Below, in pieces: positions 5,854-8,531 of a stretch of 8,531 nt of DNA; position 1 is the first letter of the stretch; each line of letters starts with the position of its first letter. Both the position numbers and the translations under genes were made by a program. A model generated the notes under the pieces. That model was not told where the DNA came from. It was given only the letters and a program-made list of their open reading frames with translations, and searched no databases. This DNA is from Anaerolineae bacterium. GTDB lineage: Bacteria; Chloroflexota; Anaerolineae; Anaerolineales; UBA4823. The stretch lies in contig JAUXFR010000042.1 in the NCBI GenBank assembly GCA_030622805.1, forward strand, positions 1 through 8,531. Reading direction: 5' to 3'.

Positions 5854-7203
5854 ATGAAGCAAACAGACATCAATAACATCCTTGACCAGGTTCGTGATGC
5901 ATTAACCAGAGACGATTGGTCCGCAGCTGCCGCTCTAGTTGAGGCATTGCGACCACCGGATCAGGCAGACGTTTTTGAGGAGTTATCACCACAAGATCAG
6001 GAAGAACTGCTGCCCCGGCTTGACCCAGAGGACTCTGCAGACATCCTGGAGGAGCTGGCAGATGAGGATGCGGCTGAGATCGCAGAACGGCTAGATGCTG
6101 GGGAATTAGCTCGCATCCTGGATAAGATGGAACCTGATGAAGCCGCTGACCTGCTCGGAGATATATCCCAGGAACAGGTGAATGAGGCGTTAGCGGTCGT
6201 TCAGACAGCAGAAGAGATCATCCCCTTGATGGAATATCAGGATGAGACAGCCGGTGGTCTGATGACCTCAGCAGAGATCGTTCTGCATAAGGACATAACC
6301 GCGGAAACCGCCATCCGGCACCTACGCACGATTTCTCCGGATACTGAAAGCGTTTACTATCTGTTCGTGGTTGACGATGAAGTTAAGCTTGTAGGTGTGA
6401 TCTCTCTGCGGCAGCTCATCCTTTCGGACCCGTCTGCGAAGATCGAAGACATTATGGACCCTGAAGTGCTGTCTGTCTACGCGAGCACCGATCAGGAAGA
6501 AGCGGCGAGGTTGATGGCGCGCTATGACCTTCTGGCGATGCCCGTGGTTGATGACAGCGGTTGTTTGCTGGGTGTGATCACTCACGATGACCTGGTCGAC
6601 GTGCTTGAGCGAGAGGCAACCGAAGACATCTACCGTTTAGGTGGTGTTCCGGATGAGCAGATCACTGAGGAATCCGTCTCCGGCGGGCTGCGTACCAGGC
6701 TTCCCTGGTTAATTCTAAATCTGGGGACGGCTATGGTCTCTGTCATAGTGCTCAGCCTGTTCGAAAACACGATCGCGGCAGTGGCTATCCTGGCAGCATT
6801 TTTCCCCATCGTTGCCGGAGTCAGCGGCAGCGCTGGGACGCAGACCATGACAGTTACCGTGCGCGGACTGGCGCTGGGTGAGATCAATCGTCGTAATGGA
6901 TACCGGAATTTGGTACGCGAGATATTAATTGGGCTGGTTGATGGTCTGGTTCTGGGTTTGTTGGTCGCCGTAATTGCATACTTCTGGAAGGACCTACCCA
7001 TTTTAGGATTGGTGGTCGGTGTGGCTGTTTTCTTGAACATGATCACTGCGGCTGCTGCGGGATTTCTGGTTCCGATGGGTTTCCAGTTTATTAAGATCGA
7101 TCCCGCGCTTGCTTCCCCCGTTCTGGTGACGACCCTGACAGATACGTTTGGATATTTCGTCTACCTGGGATTTGCTACAATAGTAATAATCAAATTCCTC
7201 TAA
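5854..7203 (+). CDS. mgtE: magnesium transporter MgtE
   Basis: MgtE is a homodimeric Mg2+-selective channel of the inner membrane that closes when cytosolic Mg2+ binds its soluble domains. The layout is complete at 449 residues. Residues 1-~130 are the acidic superhelical N domain, with repeated ED(S/A)A-type turns such as LDPEDSADILEEL and MEPDEAADLLGD. DETAGGLMTS at 130-139 leads into a CBS pair spanning about 140-255 (VVDDEVKLVGVISLRQL and VVDDSGCLLGVITHDDL). The plug helix follows to ~280, then five membrane helices from ~283. The pore-lining segment FFPIVAGVSGSAGTQT (316-331) is characteristic. VTTLTDTFGYF (425-435) carries Asp430, which by position corresponds to the essential pore Asp432 of Thermus thermophilus MgtE. 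The common GGNAGTQ reads SGSAGTQ here. GAAGGAG six bases before the ATG is a strong ribosome site. The gene is monocistronic, with a long leader upstream and a terminator downstream. Confidence 0.97.
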   Translation: MKQTDINNILDQVRDALTRDDWSAAAALVEALRPPDQADVFEELSPQDQEELLPRLDPEDSADILEELADEDAAEIAERLDAGELARILDKMEPDEAADLLGDISQEQVNEALAVVQTAEEIIPLMEYQDETAGGLMTSAEIVLHKDITAETAIRHLRTISPDTESVYYLFVVDDEVKLVGVISLRQLILSDPSAKIEDIMDPEVLSVYASTDQEEAARLMARYDLLAMPVVDDSGCLLGVITHDDLVDVLEREATEDIYRLGGVPDEQITEESVSGGLRTRLPWLILNLGTAMVSVIVLSLFENTIAAVAILAAFFPIVAGVSGSAGTQTMTVTVRGLALGEINRRNGYRNLVREILIGLVDGLVLGLLVAVIAYFWKDLPILGLVVGVAVFLNMITAAAAGFLVPMGFQFIKIDPALASPVLVTTLTDTFGYFVYLGFATIVIIKFL

Positions 7204-7266
7204 TCAGCTTACCGGAGTTTTCACAGGTAACCACCAGGGTCCGATCTTCAACGGAAAACCATTGTA

Positions 7267-7302
7267 GTTCCCCTGCCATTTTAATTTGGGGAACGATTTT
7301 TT
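7267..7302 (+). terminator. Rho-independent terminator after mgtE
   Basis: GTTCCCC (7267-7273) and GGGGAAC (7288-7294) form a perfect seven-base-pair stem with four G-C pairs in a row. A 14-base AT-rich loop separates the arms, and GA plus six T (7297-7302) follow. It lies 64 bases past the mgtE stop. On the - strand no T run follows the stem, so it serves mgtE only. The loop is longer than usual. Confidence 0.75.
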
Positions 7303-7359
7303 ATTCCTTCACTTCACCTAGAGAATAGATTCAGATGATATTGTTCATCGGACCTGGCG

Positions 7360-7462
7360 TGGGACTGATAGTAATACCAGCGATTTAGCCCAGTGCGTGC
7401 GCCTGGTTGGCTTCATCAGGAGATGGCTTCATCAGGGGATGAAGGAACAAGGATCAGTCCCA
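7360..7462. repeat. 10-base inverted repeat bracketing a short intergenic segment
   Basis: TGGGACTGAT (7360-7369) and ATCAGTCCCA (7453-7462) are perfect inverted copies separated by 83 bases. The segment holds no gene but encloses a tandem duplication. It could be the stem of a structured 3' untranslated region of the kinase transcript, or the ends of a miniature element; no target-site duplication is obvious. Confidence 0.5.
7408..7439. repeat. tandem 16-base duplication, one mismatch
   Basis: TGGCTTCATCAGGAGA at 7408-7423 is followed at once by TGGCTTCATCAGGGGA at 7424-7439, differing at one base (7422 versus 7438). The second copy continues into an inverted repeat, CTTCATC (7427-7433) with GATGAAG (7438-7444), a seven-pair hairpin with a four-base loop. 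On the - strand this hairpin lies 33 bases after the kinase stop and might mark the 3' end of its transcript, though no T run follows. Confidence 0.6.
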
Positions 7463-7476
7463 TATCGATGCCTGCA

Positions 7477-8520
7477 CTAGTTGATTTTCCAAACTTCCAG
7501 CCCATGTTCACTGATCTGGGTTGGGATATGACTGTAGTCGGGGTTCTCAGCTTCGATCTCCCCAATCATGGCGTATTTCATCTCGTCGTATTGATTGCAC
7601 AGGATCGTAAGCGAACCACCTTCTCCTCCAGCACCGTTCACCTTCCATCCCAGCGCGATGAACTTCCTGGCGATTTCGATAACTCTGGCTGCGTCTGAGC
7701 CGATCAGCTTTGGGTGCAGTCTGCGCTGGGCTTCCGTATTCTCGATCATCGCGGCGCCAAGCGCGTTGAAATCTCCTTTTGCCAGGGCGTCTCGTGATAA
7801 TGGCGCAGTTCTACGTAAATCCTCAAGCTGCTGGCAATCTGGACCGGCATCTTCAAGAGAGCGGATAACCATCTCATGTATCCTGGTCGACGAATGGGAT
7901 TTGCCCAGGTAAACCAATACAAGCCGGCGATCCAGTTCCTTTGAGAACCTTTCCGAGAGTTCGATCCTGGATATCGTTGCCTGGGGATAAGCGTGCATTT
8001 CGATGTAGTTAATCCCTCCAAACGCCGAGCAAAGCTGATCCTGTATGCCACATTGCTGCCCAAGGACCTCGGTCTCAATTTTTTGAGCCGCGCGAGCAAT
8101 TTCGTGACGGGTCATCACCCCGGTTGTCAGATGGTCCAGAGCCCCGATCAATGCCACGGTCACGGCTGCTGATGTGCCGGTCGATGCGCCTGCCGGGACG
8201 GAACAGTGGATGGTGACATCTACATCGATATCGTCCGGTATTTCCATATGTGTGATCGCCGCTTCAAGCAAGGGATGCCTCTTCCATCCCTTTACACGGT
8301 CGAAGTTGTAATGATCGTCGTAGTCTAATGCGTGGATGTTAATTTGTTGATCCCTGGTCCGCAGTTCTTTCACCACGATCTGAACTTCTGCGGATGGAAG
8401 TACAGCGATATTGAAGATCACCCCATGTTCAGCGAACCATGTGTCCGTCCAGCCACCATTGTCGCAGATGCGGATGGGAGCGCGGCTGTTGATGGTAAAT
8501 AGATGTCTGTCGTCTGGCAT
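7477..8520 (-). CDS. GHMP-family sugar kinase (heptose-7-phosphate/fucokinase-like)
   Basis: GHMP kinases phosphorylate small substrates, here most likely a sugar or sugar phosphate, using ATP in the cytoplasm. The N-terminal substrate-binding strand reads SRAPIRICDNGGWTDT (residues 12-27), matching the RAPLRISFAGGGTD style of HddA and L-fucose kinase relatives. The ATP-loop motif is CSVPAGASTGTSAAVTVAL at 106-124, where the usual GLGSSAA reads STGTSAA. EVLGQQCGIQDQLCSAFGG (151-169) carries the Asp expected to act as base. The C-terminal GHMP motif 3 is VNGAGGEGGSLTILC (294-308). Length (347 aa) is normal. The ATG at 8520 is eleven bases from the window edge, with no ribosome site visible and the frame open to the edge, so an upstream start cannot be ruled out. 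Position on the - strand suggests it belongs to a sugar-activation unit running in from the right. The substrate is not determined. Confidence 0.9.
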   Translation of the reverse strand: MPDDRHLFTINSRAPIRICDNGGWTDTWFAEHGVIFNIAVLPSAEVQIVVKELRTRDQQINIHALDYDDHYNFDRVKGWKRHPLLEAAITHMEIPDDIDVDVTIHCSVPAGASTGTSAAVTVALIGALDHLTTGVMTRHEIARAAQKIETEVLGQQCGIQDQLCSAFGGINYIEMHAYPQATISRIELSERFSKELDRRLVLVYLGKSHSSTRIHEMVIRSLEDAGPDCQQLEDLRRTAPLSRDALAKGDFNALGAAMIENTEAQRRLHPKLIGSDAARVIEIARKFIALGWKVNGAGGEGGSLTILCNQYDEMKYAMIGEIEAENPDYSHIPTQISEHGLEVWKIN

Positions 8521-8531
8521 GCGATTATTTA

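Larger units (their letters stand above)
7204..7476. other. intergenic region between convergent mgtE and GHMP kinase genes
   Basis: This 273-base gap separates two genes that point towards each other. It contains the mgtE terminator and the repeats around 7360-7462 listed separately. I see no coding sequence in it; a + strand frame that begins here runs into the kinase gene in antisense and is a shadow. Confidence 0.7.

Noticed and set aside
5465..5857. 130-codon + strand frame starting at TTG, overlapping the mgtE start as ATGA
   Set aside because: The translation has no recognisable domain and a scattered composition. It uses many ATA, AGA and AGG codons, starts at TTG inside a hairpin, and has only a weak ribosome site even at the internal ATG (5525). 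The region looks more like a leader; the ATGA overlap may be chance.
7393..7912. + strand frames of about 100 codons across the right end
   Set aside because: They lie antisense inside the GHMP kinase gene, whose motifs are intact; they are frame shadows.
1..8531. CRISPR array, tRNA, transposase, phage or toxin-antitoxin genes
   Set aside because: I saw no regularly spaced repeats, tRNA-like T-loop sequence, transposase motifs or small paired genes on either strand.

Overview
The window is a bacterial chromosome segment of roughly balanced base composition, with Shine-Dalgarno-led and tightly overlapping genes. It is dominated by nucleotide-sugar and surface-glycan metabolism, plus a magnesium channel gene. 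The protein sequences have the flavour of an environmental, probably anaerobic lineage; Chloroflexota (Anaerolineae-like) is my best guess. That is an impression from protein style only, because no rRNA or other taxonomic marker is present.

Left part (1-3339, + strand): three overlapping or nearly abutting genes form an operon. They are a DegT/StrS-type PLP sugar aminotransferase (its first ~40-50 codons lie off the left edge), a Gfo/Idh/MocA NAD(P)-dependent sugar dehydrogenase, and a UDP-glucose/UDP-ManNAc-type nucleotide-sugar 6-dehydrogenase. Together they match three of the steps of the WbpA/WbpB/WbpE pathway, which turns UDP-GlcNAc into a 3-amino uronic acid nucleotide sugar (towards UDP-GlcNAc(3NAc)A). 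The expected N-acetyltransferase is not in the window and may lie upstream.

Middle (3340-5241): after a 162-base gap containing a strong palindrome, a GalE-like sugar-nucleotide epimerase gene (+) meets a class I SAM-dependent methyltransferase gene (-) tail to tail, only 24 bases apart. The methyltransferase has a helical N-terminal extension and an unknown substrate.

Right-middle (5242-7303): a 612-base gene-poor stretch separates the divergent methyltransferase and mgtE. It holds a tandem TGTGATTT repeat, a possible promoter and a structured-looking leader. The leader includes an 8-codon reading frame with a good ribosome site. It precedes a complete mgtE (Mg2+ channel: N domain, CBS pair, membrane pore), which is followed by a convincing Rho-independent terminator. 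I could not fit the leader to the M-box Mg2+ riboswitch or any other leader class I know, so it is the most intriguing part of the window.

Right end (7304-8531): a short intergenic patch carries a 16-base tandem duplication inside a 10-base inverted repeat. A GHMP-family sugar kinase follows on the - strand, its start at the right edge. It probably belongs to another sugar-activation operon beyond the window. No tRNA, rRNA, CRISPR array, IS element or phage gene was seen, and no obviously novel multi-gene defence or mobile system is present.
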